From contig JAETNS010000011.1 of the NCBI GenBank assembly GCA_021772015.1, positions 1-64,000 of the forward strand: a stretch of 64,000 bases of DNA. The letters run 5' to 3'. The position numbers and the translations under genes are program-made. The notes beneath the pieces are model-generated. The model was not told the origin of the DNA. It saw only the letters and a program-made list of their open reading frames with translations, and made no database searches. Shown here in pieces: positions 55,012 to 62,820 of the stretch. The DNA is from Prevotellaceae bacterium. GTDB taxonomy: Bacteria; Bacteroidota; Bacteroidia; Bacteroidales; Muribaculaceae. Positions within the stretch are counted from its first letter, which is position 1, and each line of letters begins with the position of its first letter.

Positions 55012-55494
55012 TTACTTGCGTGTCAGTGTGTAGTTCAGGCCGGAGTCTGCGCGTTGCAGGGAAGCGGTAGTCATTGTCAGGGTAGAGTCGCTGTCTATCA
55101 GGAAATACCTGACATCGTCCGATGAGGAAGCCTGGTCGGCTGCGCGGTCGGGGTGGTCGGGGACAAGCTTCATGTAACGTTGTGACGCGTCGGAGGGAGT
55201 CCCCTTGTGGATGGTGAAGTCACCCTCATAATTGAATGTCCCCTTGTCGATGAAGTGCTCGGTCAGTTTATATTCCCCTGATGTGGCGTTATCATAGTCA
55301 AGCACAAGGGTACATTCGATTCCGGCAGCGTCAGCGGCGGGTATGGTCCCGGTATAGACGACATCGCGGTCATCGACGGCTTCTGTCGCGGCCTTGGCGG
55401 GGCAGTTATCCGACGCGCCGCAATTCTTTGAATGAGAGCAGCCTGCGAGCATCAATATTCCGGCCGCGATAGGGAGATAAGTCTTGAAAGTCAT
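55012..55494 (-). CDS. NlpE-like lipoprotein
   Basis: The 160-residue product has a lipoprotein signal with lipobox LMLAGC (Cys about 19), then a Cys/Ala-rich stretch. The beta domain with VVYTGTIPAADAAGIECTLV, GTFNYEGDFTIHKG and YFLIDSDSTLTM is the N-terminal barrel found in NlpE, the outer-membrane sensor of E. coli for the Cpx response. The C-terminal OB domain of NlpE is missing. Surface or metal stress sensing is possible, but not shown. Confidence 0.78.
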   Translation of the reverse strand: MTFKTYLPIAAGILMLAGCSHSKNCGASDNCPAKAATEAVDDRDVVYTGTIPAADAAGIECTLVLDYDNATSGEYKLTEHFIDKGTFNYEGDFTIHKGTPSDASQRYMKLVPDHPDRAADQASSSDDVRYFLIDSDSTLTMTTASLQRADSGLNYTLTRK

Positions 55495-55630
55495 GTCTGT
55501 TCTGTTAGGTCATTAAACATCGTTTCGATAATGACACAACGCTCCTCTCCCGGATAAAGTTCATTCAAAAAGACTCTTCCTTATGAAAATATCTGATGGA
55601 TGCAAGTAACCTTAAAAGAAAAAAGGTCGG

Positions 55631-56223
55631 TCAGTTATTTTTTGTGCGGCCGCCAAAAGAAAAGCCGATTGTCAGGCCGGCGCAGTTGTAGCCTGTGCGG
55701 CAGATGGTCGCATATGCTGTCATTCGGAAGAGTTGCCGGAACTCGACTCCTATGCGCGGCATTACCACAAAAGTCGTATCTTTCGAGTAATATTTGACAT
55801 CGCCTACCACATCATTGAGACCAACTCCAAGTCCCAATCCCGCGAAAGGATTTACGCTACTACAACGACGGAAATTATAGTTCCCGACAATACCCAATGT
55901 CAGTGTTCGGTTATTCTGATTGAGATTGTAGTTGTATCTCCCGGTCTCGTTGCCATCCTCATACCATGCACCGGAATGTAAAAATCCATGACGTACGCAG
56001 TCAAGTTGCATGAATACTCCACAATCCACAGGGACAGTCTGCAAATTATAGCTAAGGGAAAGTCCCAATGAGACAAACACCTTGTTATCGCCCCATGATA
56101 ACCGCCAATAGGAATTGTCGGGCCTATATAGAAGCCTCCCTCAACTTTCTGCACCTTGCAATCCTGTGCATAAAGGAGGGGGAAGCTAATTAGCGCGAGG
56201 ACAAGCAATATGATTTTTTTCAT
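55631..56223 (-). pseudogene. Frameshifted outer-membrane barrel protein
   Basis: Two frames join into one protein of about 197 residues. The 5' part (56223 to about 56094) encodes a signal peptide (MKKIILLVLALISFPLLYAQ) and GGFYIGPTIPIGGYHG. The 3' part, in another frame, continues DNKVFVSLGLSLSYNLQ through the barrel strands to the end GLTIGFSFGGRTKNN. The break is at a G4 run on the minus strand (plus 56091-56094); one more G would restore a single frame. It is either a recent loss, phase variation or a sequencing error. Confidence 0.75.
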
Positions 56224-56345
56224 GTTTAAACCTTCAATAACTCTTTATGATATCCTTATGAGCTAATTATAAAATTTATTACCTAAAGGGATATCTGTTG
56301 GGAAGTGGAGTCTCCTACTTGTAGATGAAAATGGGAAATCCATAA

Positions 56346-57299
56346 TTATAGTTTTTCTTCAAGGAAAACCAGTGTGAAAGGGGTGGCCACAGGCAGTTTC
56401 ACCCATGATTTTTCATTTACATTCCGGCTCATCACCCCTTTCCCGAAGAGATTGCTTTTGAAGAAGATCATCTCGTTTTCAGGGATATTGTCAAGAATCT
56501 CGATCTCAACCAAAGCTTTTTCGGGGAGTAAAACGGGTTCTTTGAATGAGTGACGGAATATTCCGTCTGATACCGTTTCACTGCTGTAATCTACGATGAT
56601 AGCCTCGTTCAGGATATTAGTATAATCCCAGCGTTCGATTCCCGAGGATTTGGTTGACCGATTTTCGGCATCATAGACATTGATGCGCATCCGGGTATGT
56701 CGCAGGGGGTGCATCGCGGTTTTCCCCTTTATTGAGGCAATGCTGTCTGTACGCGACTTAGCCGCGCTGTCAGGATATTGCAAGGATTGCATTTCAATCC
56801 CCGTAAGCCAGGTCCTACGGTTTTTCCTCCCGGCTTCCCATGCGAAACAATCTCCCCGGTTGATCTTGTCGGCCGTGACAGTAAGACCTCCGCCGTGACG
56901 CTTCCCTTTTTTAAGTGTCTTGGTCTTCTTGGATGGCATGACAGTCACCTCCCGGAGCTTATATTCTTTTGGGTTCATGTAGATCCGCAGGGTGTCGCCC
57001 TTTGCGACATCCGGGGTCAACGCCACTATAAGTTTCTCATATCCTACGGAAGAAACCAACAGTGTGTCACGCAGTGTCCTTGGTCCGACTCTCAACGACG
57101 CGCGCCCCATTTCATCAGCCAAAGCCCCGGTGGGGACATTTTTCGCGATGATGTTGCAGAATTCAACCGGCTGGAGATTCCTCGCATTGTAAACTCTGAC
57201 ATTCAGGCTGTCAGGCTTGGTCTCTGCGCTAACCGCCAGACTCGCAAACCACATGACTATTGATAACAGGCTTGGAGTTTTATAGAAGTCCCTATCCAT
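56346..57299 (-). CDS. Exported CarboxypepD_reg-like domain protein
   Basis: The 317-residue product has a signal peptide (LLSIVMWFASLAVSA). A carboxypeptidase-regulatory-like beta domain follows at about 30-110 (LNVRVYNARNLQPVEFCNII, GALADEMGRASLRV, DTLLVSSVGYEKLIV). The rest has a basic stretch (MPSKKTKTLKKGKRHGGG) and strands up to TPFTLVFLEEKL. Function unknown. Neighbours are a frameshifted barrel gene and a small exported protein, so the area may be a surface-protein cluster. Confidence 0.7.
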   Translation of the reverse strand: MDRDFYKTPSLLSIVMWFASLAVSAETKPDSLNVRVYNARNLQPVEFCNIIAKNVPTGALADEMGRASLRVGPRTLRDTLLVSSVGYEKLIVALTPDVAKGDTLRIYMNPKEYKLREVTVMPSKKTKTLKKGKRHGGGLTVTADKINRGDCFAWEAGRKNRRTWLTGIEMQSLQYPDSAAKSRTDSIASIKGKTAMHPLRHTRMRINVYDAENRSTKSSGIERWDYTNILNEAIIVDYSSETVSDGIFRHSFKEPVLLPEKALVEIEILDNIPENEMIFFKSNLFGKGVMSRNVNEKSWVKLPVATPFTLVFLEEKL

Positions 57300-57381
57300 A
57301 GTCAGGCAACATTCTTCCTTTTGAAAAAATGAGAGATGGATTTAATATTTGTTTTAGTTGGCTTGGAAGAAACGATATCCA

Positions 57382-57735
57382 TCAGTAGGAGCCGGTGAGG
57401 ACGGTTCCGTTGTCGAACGTCACTGTGATGGTTGACGAGGGCTGGAGATCGAGATAGCCGCAAGTCTCTTCAGGGGTTACGACAATAGAACTGTATACGT
57501 ATCCGTCGATGTCGGCGGCTTCGATGACAGCGCAGGTGTAGGGCATCGATGTCGACAGGCATGCCTCGGAAGATTCGTGACAGTAATGGATCAAAGAGGG
57601 ATATTTTGGTGGAATTTTCTTCTTTTGTGTTCCGGGCTTAATTATGATGGTGGCGGTAGATGCGTCATCGCAAACAGAAACGAATGGTGTCGTCAATGCT
57701 GTCAACGCCAGGAGGAATTTTACGTTTTTTGTCAT
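57382..57735 (-). CDS. Small exported protein, unknown
   Basis: The 117-residue product has a signal peptide (KFLLALTALTTPFVSVCDDA). The mature part has a Lys/Pro stretch (GTQKKKIPPKYPSLIHYCHE) and a strand-rich C-terminus (ITVTFDNGTVLTGSY) that ends like the short DUF3244-type domains of gut Bacteroidales. Four cysteines in the mature part could form disulfides. Its -7 box is at 57759-57766. Confidence 0.62.
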   Translation of the reverse strand: MTKNVKFLLALTALTTPFVSVCDDASTATIIIKPGTQKKKIPPKYPSLIHYCHESSEACLSTSMPYTCAVIEAADIDGYVYSSIVVTPEETCGYLDLQPSSTITVTFDNGTVLTGSY

Positions 57736-57758
57736 GAATGTTGGGTTTTGGTTTGAGG

Positions 57759-57766
57759 CAAATTTA
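57759..57766 (-). promoter_or_regulatory. -7 box of the small exported protein gene
   Basis: TAAATTTG on the minus strand, 23 nt before the ATG at 57735. No clear -33 TTG. Confidence 0.45.
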
Positions 57767-57944
57767 CGAAAAAGATTTCAAAACATAGTCTTGCATTGAT
57801 GATAAAAGTCTTTCAATATAAAGGTGTAATGTCTTTATATACACTGTGTTGTGTGAATGCTGAAAGATAAAACCTTTCATGCCCTGCAATGCCCGCTTAA
57901 TACGGGCATAATGTGATTGACTTGATACACAAATTTGAGTCTTT

Positions 57945-59606
57945 TTATAGTTTGGTATGTGACATCAGGTTTAACAATTCAGTCTTTCTCGGGAAGTCAA
58001 GCCGTGATATTTTTGCTTTAAGACGCGACTTGCGGACATACAACGGATCAATGTCAATAGAGAGGATAATTGAGATGGCCTGATTTGACAGACCGGAGCA
58101 ACATAAGGCCAGCAGTAAGTATTCGGTTTCGGAGAGACAATCTGTGGAGGCCTGCAATTCGGTGATTATATCATTGTTGTAATGATTTATGTCCTCAAAT
58201 ATGCCATTAACGAAATCGGCGTTGTTTTTAATCCCCAGGATGGTGGTGTCAATCAGTTTTGCGAGCTTGGCTGTTTTCCGGGCGGAAGGGGCGTTGTAAT
58301 ACTCCGTGCAGAATTGGTCAATTATCCTGAATTGTTTCTTGAAAAGTTTTTTCCAGTCGGCTTTCTCCGAGGAGACGGCTTCCGCCTCTGCCGACAGCCG
58401 GTTTAGTTCGGAAGACAAAATGTCGCGGTCTTTCAACAAGGTATTGAAACGATCTCTGAATCTCTTACCTTGATAAAAGAAACAGATGATAGTCAAGGAT
58501 GCGACAAACAGGAATGTAACAATAGACAGTATCAATATAAGCCTCTGATTCCGGATCTTGAGATTGGTTCTATCCAGCAAATCATTCTCATAAGCGAGAG
58601 AAGAGGACGCAACCTTTTGTTTTTTTAGTACGCTAACTAATGAGTCTTGCGATTTGGATAAGTCAGACAGGGCTTGATACGCTTTTTTGTAATCCCCCTT
58701 TGATACATGGTAGGGGGCTAAGGAAACATATATCTCTCCCTTGGCGGAATCAAGCAGATTGTAGACGGAATCAGCTTTTTCATGCATGCCCAATCTCTGG
58801 TAGGCCACGATGATGAATTGACGGTCTCTTGATTCATCGAATTCCAACCCTAATTCCTCACTTTTCTTAAAGTTTGCAATCGCATTCTGATTGTCACCGA
58901 GCTTTAGATCCAGATAGGCCGTCTGTGCGATAGCTGTCGCAAGGGTGAGCGAGTCGTTTGTCAAAATTGCCAATGCTTTCACCGAATCGAGAAGTTGTTT
59001 ACCCTCCATGAGATTTCCGGTGTTAATGTATGAATTCGCAAGATTACATCGTTCGTAGTTCCAGTAATCCTCTATTCCTGATTTTTTGAATGATTCAACT
59101 GCCTTGATCGAGTATATCAGGCTCATGTGCATATTGTAAACATTGCAGTAGGCGAGCGATATATTGCGCTGTATGAGGCCAAGATAGAACCAGTTCTCCA
59201 GTTTTGCGGCGAGACTTTCCGCTTCCAGGAGGTTGGTTATGGCCTTGTCATATGAAGCTGTTCCATTCTGTATCTCACCGAGGTAATACAACGACAGCAT
59301 AAGTCGGCGCGGGGCCGAGTGTCGGCGATAGTGATCTATGGCGAATTTGATAGGGATCGAGTCTTTAATGATTGCCCCGGTCTTTATTTCGCTCTGGGTC
59401 AGCAGCAGGAAATACAGCGCGCTGTCGGCTGCGCAGCCAAGGCTGTCGGGGTCGAGGGAGGAGACAATGGAGAGGGCGGAGTCGGGATGCTCGTCCATGA
59501 TCTCCTCGGCGCGGAGCAGCGAGGGGTTGAGTTGTGGCTCCCGACGGCATGAGGTCGCCAGGGAGATCATCAGTGCTATAAGTATATATACTGGGAGGCG
59601 ATACAT
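57945..59606 (-). CDS. TPR-transmembrane-HTH regulator, copy B
   Basis: The 553-residue protein starts with a lipoprotein-type signal (LATSCRRE, Cys20). TPR-like helical repeats fill about 30-330 (LLRAEEIMDEHPDSALSIVS, YWNYERCNLANSYINTGNLM, RLGMHEKADSVYNLLDSAKG). A membrane helix lies at about 354-376. A coiled-coil stretch (LLKDRDILSSELNRLSAEAE) leads to a LuxR-like helix-turn-helix at about 490-545 (YLLLALCCSGLSNQAISIIL). This is the Bacteroidetes membrane-bound regulator type with periplasmic TPRs and a cytoplasmic HTH. It follows copy A by 3 nt and has the same length. Confidence 0.8.
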   Translation of the reverse strand: MYRLPVYILIALMISLATSCRREPQLNPSLLRAEEIMDEHPDSALSIVSSLDPDSLGCAADSALYFLLLTQSEIKTGAIIKDSIPIKFAIDHYRRHSAPRRLMLSLYYLGEIQNGTASYDKAITNLLEAESLAAKLENWFYLGLIQRNISLAYCNVYNMHMSLIYSIKAVESFKKSGIEDYWNYERCNLANSYINTGNLMEGKQLLDSVKALAILTNDSLTLATAIAQTAYLDLKLGDNQNAIANFKKSEELGLEFDESRDRQFIIVAYQRLGMHEKADSVYNLLDSAKGEIYVSLAPYHVSKGDYKKAYQALSDLSKSQDSLVSVLKKQKVASSSLAYENDLLDRTNLKIRNQRLILILSIVTFLFVASLTIICFFYQGKRFRDRFNTLLKDRDILSSELNRLSAEAEAVSSEKADWKKLFKKQFRIIDQFCTEYYNAPSARKTAKLAKLIDTTILGIKNNADFVNGIFEDINHYNNDIITELQASTDCLSETEYLLLALCCSGLSNQAISIILSIDIDPLYVRKSRLKAKISRLDFPRKTELLNLMSHTKL

Positions 59607-59609
59607 GGT

Positions 59610-61271
59610 TTACAGCTTGGTATGTGACATCAGGTTTAACAATTCCGCCTTTCTCTGGAAGTCAAGCCGTGATATTTTTGCTTTAAGACGCGACTTGCGG
59701 ACATACAATGGGTCAATGTCAATAGAGAGGATAATTGAGATGGCCTGATTTGACAAACCGGAGCAACATAAGGCCAGCAGTAAATATTCTGTATCGGAAA
59801 GACAATCTGTGGAGGCCTGCAATTCAGTGATTATATCGTTGTTGTAATGATTTATGTCCTCAAATATGCCTTTAACGAAATCGGCATTGTTTTTAAGTCC
59901 CAGGATGGTGGTGTCAATCAGTTTTGCGAGCTTGGCTGTTTTTCGGGCGGAAGGGGCGTTGTAATACTCCGCGCAGAATTGGTCAATTATCCTGAATTGT
60001 TTCTTGAAAAGTTTTTTCCAGTCGGCTTTCTCCGAGGAGACGGCTTCCGCCTCTGCCGACAGTCGGTTTAGTTCGGAAGACAAAATGTCGCGGTCTTTCA
60101 ACAAGGTATTGAAACGATGTCTGAATCTCTTGCGTTGATAAAAGAAACAGATGATAATCAAGGATGCGACAAACAGGAATATCACAATAGACAGTATCAA
60201 TATCAGCCTCTGATTCCGGATCTTGAGATTGGCTTTATCCAGCAGATCATTCTCATAAGCGAAAGAGGCGGCTGTGACTTTCTGTTCTTGGAGCTCTTTG
60301 GCTAATTTGCGTTGCGAAGTGCATAGTTTCGAAATGGCTTGATACGCTTTTTTGTAGTCCCCCTTTGATGCATGGTATGGGGCTAAGGAAACATATACTT
60401 CCCCGTTTGCGGAATCAAGCAGATTGTAGACAGAATCAGCTTTTTCATGCATCCCCAACATCTGATATGCCAATACGATGGACTGATGGTCTTTTGATTC
60501 GTTGAACGCCAGCCCTAATTCCTCACTTTGTTTAAAATCAAGTATGGCTTTCCGCCAGTCACCAAGGTTAAGATCCAGATAGGCGATTTGCGAGATGGCC
60601 GTCGCAAGTGTGAGCGAATCATTGGTCAAAACGGCCAATGCTCTCACCGAGTCAAGCAATTGCTTACCCTCCATGAGATTCCCTGTGGAAATATATGAAC
60701 TCGCGAGATTACAGCGTTCGTAGTTCCAGTAATCCTCTATTCCTGATTTTTTGAATGATTCAACCGCCTTGATCGAGTATATCATGCTCACATGCAAGTT
60801 GTAAACATTGCAGTAGGCTATCGAGATATTGCGCTGTATCAGACCAAGATAGAACCAGTCTTCAAGTTCGGCGGCGAGACTTTCCGCTTCCAGAAGATTG
60901 GTTGCGGCCTTGTCATAGGACGCTGTCTCATTCTGTATCTCGCCGAGGTAATACAACGACAGCATAAGTCGCCTTGGAGCCGGGTACCGGCGATAGTGAT
61001 CTATGGCGAATTTGATAGGAAGCGAGTCTTTAATGATTGTCCCGGCCTTTATTTCGCTCTGGGTCAACAGCAGGAAGTATAGCGCGCTGTCGGCTGCGCA
61101 GTCAAGGCTGTCGGGATCGAGGGAAGAGACTATGGCCAGGGCTGAGTCGGGATGCTCGTCCATGATTTTCTCGGCGCGGAGCAGCGAGGGGTTGGGTTGT
61201 GGCTCCCGGCGGCAGGAGGCCGTCAGGGAGATAATCAGTGCTATAAGAATGTATATGGGGAGGCGATACAT
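59610..61271 (-). CDS. TPR-transmembrane-HTH regulator, copy A
   Basis: The twin of copy B has the same layout: lipobox LTASCRRE (Cys20), TPR-like helices, membrane helix (LILILSIVIFLFVASLIIIC), coiled coil, and a C-terminal LuxR-like HTH ending ELLNLMSHTKL. The segment before the membrane helix reads SKLCTSQRKLAKELQEQKVT where copy B has SDLSKSQDSLVSVLKKQKVA. It starts 6 nt after the rsmD stop, so it lies in one transcript with DUF3822 and rsmD. What it senses or regulates is unknown. Confidence 0.8.
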   Translation of the reverse strand: MYRLPIYILIALIISLTASCRREPQPNPSLLRAEKIMDEHPDSALAIVSSLDPDSLDCAADSALYFLLLTQSEIKAGTIIKDSLPIKFAIDHYRRYPAPRRLMLSLYYLGEIQNETASYDKAATNLLEAESLAAELEDWFYLGLIQRNISIAYCNVYNLHVSMIYSIKAVESFKKSGIEDYWNYERCNLASSYISTGNLMEGKQLLDSVRALAVLTNDSLTLATAISQIAYLDLNLGDWRKAILDFKQSEELGLAFNESKDHQSIVLAYQMLGMHEKADSVYNLLDSANGEVYVSLAPYHASKGDYKKAYQAISKLCTSQRKLAKELQEQKVTAASFAYENDLLDKANLKIRNQRLILILSIVIFLFVASLIIICFFYQRKRFRHRFNTLLKDRDILSSELNRLSAEAEAVSSEKADWKKLFKKQFRIIDQFCAEYYNAPSARKTAKLAKLIDTTILGLKNNADFVKGIFEDINHYNNDIITELQASTDCLSDTEYLLLALCCSGLSNQAISIILSIDIDPLYVRKSRLKAKISRLDFQRKAELLNLMSHTKL

Positions 61272-61277
61272 TTTTGA

Positions 61278-61832
61278 TCAGTTGTCGGAGGCGGGGATGC
61301 GGAAGATGGAGAAATTTACCGATCCGTAAGCGCGGTGTTCCAGAAAGTGGGGGAGAGAGGAGAAATCATGGCGCGATGAGTGCTCGATTATGAAAAGCGA
61401 CCCGGGGCGGAGGAGCCGGGAGGAGAGAACCTTTTCGGGAATTTCGGCGAAACCGGGGAGGTCGTAGGGAGGGTCGGCGAAAACGATGTCGAATGACCGT
61501 GGGGAGGCCTGTATGTAGCGCAGCGCGTCGCCGCGCAGCAGGGTATGGTTGTCTGCCTCCAGCCGGGAGGCTACCTTCCGGATGAAATTGGCCTGCGTGG
61601 CGGCTTTCTCCACAGAGGTCACCGAGCGACATCCCCGTGAGAGCAGTTCGAAAGAGACAGCACCGGTGCCGGCGAAGAGGTCGAGCGCGTCGGGAGTGTC
61701 ACCCTCGAAATCGACAAGGTTTTCCAGAACATTGAAGATGTTCTCGCGGGCGAAGTCGGTTGTTGGCCGGGCGGTTATATTTGTCGGTACATCGAAACGG
61801 CGACGGCCGTATTTTCCTCGGATTATGCGCAT
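61278..61832 (-). CDS. rsmD: 16S rRNA (guanine(966)-N(2))-methyltransferase RsmD
   Basis: RsmD methylates G966 of 16S rRNA. The 184 residues have MRIIRGKYGRRRFDVP, the SAM-binding LDLFAGTGAVSFELLSRG and the catalytic FADPPYDLPGF. It follows the DUF3822 gene, as in many Bacteroidetes. The 75 nt before its start are made of ggga-type repeats (61833-61895), so its ribosome-binding region is unusual. Confidence 0.94.
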   Translation of the reverse strand: MRIIRGKYGRRRFDVPTNITARPTTDFARENIFNVLENLVDFEGDTPDALDLFAGTGAVSFELLSRGCRSVTSVEKAATQANFIRKVASRLEADNHTLLRGDALRYIQASPRSFDIVFADPPYDLPGFAEIPEKVLSSRLLRPGSLFIIEHSSRHDFSSLPHFLEHRAYGSVNFSIFRIPASDN

Positions 61833-61895
61833 GGGAGAATGGGGAATTGGGAGTTGTGGGAATGACTGGGTATTATGGGAGGAATGGGAAAGAGG
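61833..61895 (+). repeat. GGGA-type short repeats before rsmD
   Basis: Units such as gggaattgg, gggagttgt, gggtattat and gggaggaat resemble the 9-bp tandem repeats at 53503-53592 in sequence and orientation, but spacing is less regular. They fill nearly the whole gap between rsmD and DUF3822. Confidence 0.65.
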
Positions 61896-61907
61896 ATGTC
61901 AAGGGCG

Positions 61908-62750
61908 TTATTTGAGGAGAGGGGTGACGATCATCTCGAAAGGGGTGCGCAAAGATGCGCGCCCGGCGCGGAACATAGCGGTGGGGAAGATCGCCGGCAT
62001 GACGTAACGGACAAACCGCCGCAATACCGGCGATACTGCTCCTCGCGATGAGGTGTCCCCGGCGAGGATTATCTCGTCGGTGGGTGACAGCCCCAGCCCT
62101 TCACGACAGGCCATGATGTAATAGACGGCATCCATAGGATCATGTATGCGGAAACTGTTCATCACCAGCGGGGCGGTGTCGCCGAGAATCACCACGTCGC
62201 AGCGGCCGGGCCGCAGGTTGACGATCATCTTACCGTTGGGACGCGTGGGGTGTTTGGCTTTGAAATACAAGGCGAGAGGGGTCAGGACATGGGATATGCG
62301 GGGCGCGTTGAATGTGCGTCTCAGGAATCCGATGAATTCCTGTGGCGCGCCTGTCAGCATTGTGGCGTGAAGTGAGGGGAGTTCCTCGGCGAGTATCTCC
62401 TCATGGGAATCTGTGTCTCCGGCCGGGAATGCCCGGTGGAAAGTCTGTTCCCTTGTCGCCGTGTCTGTCATCAGGTCAGGGACGGCCATGAAACGCTCGG
62501 AAGGGAGGAGGATAGTGACATTCCTGAAGTCGGAGAGCAACAGGGGATGGTCGTAGACAGCCTCCTGAAAAGATTTCAATGACGATCCTCCTTTCTCCAT
62601 CGGTATCTCGGTGGAGATAAGGGAGTGATGCTCCATCGGGGAGAAAGCCATTACCGAGATGGTGTCGGTTCCCGGTTCCATAACCAGTTGCCACATCTGT
62701 GGCTCTTTTATCATATCTTTGTCGAGGACCATGCCGCTAATGTCGCTCAT
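61908..62750 (-). CDS. DUF3822 family protein
   Basis: The 280 residues show the two-part actin-like pattern of this Bacteroidetes family: ISVMAFSPMEHHSLISTEIP and NVTILLPSERFMAVP in the first half, and KMIVNLRPGRCDVVILGDTA and DEIILAGDTSSRGAVSPVLR in the second. It is usually next to rsmD, as here. Function is not known. Confidence 0.85.
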   Translation of the reverse strand: MSDISGMVLDKDMIKEPQMWQLVMEPGTDTISVMAFSPMEHHSLISTEIPMEKGGSSLKSFQEAVYDHPLLLSDFRNVTILLPSERFMAVPDLMTDTATREQTFHRAFPAGDTDSHEEILAEELPSLHATMLTGAPQEFIGFLRRTFNAPRISHVLTPLALYFKAKHPTRPNGKMIVNLRPGRCDVVILGDTAPLVMNSFRIHDPMDAVYYIMACREGLGLSPTDEIILAGDTSSRGAVSPVLRRFVRYVMPAIFPTAMFRAGRASLRTPFEMIVTPLLK

Positions 62751-62820
62751 AGGTGTGTCGGCTGACGGTTGGAAAACAGTTGTTATTTAACGCCCGTTGG
62801 ATTCGCGGATAGGCCCGGGC

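Larger units (their letters stand above)
57945..61271 (-). repeat. Tandem gene duplication, unit 1665 bp
   Basis: The two 553-codon genes lie head to tail with a 3-nt gap and no length difference, so the start-to-start distance is exactly 1665 bp. Their last 180 codons are nearly identical, while a block at residues about 309-331 differs strongly. The shared length shows a direct tandem duplication. Confidence 0.9.
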
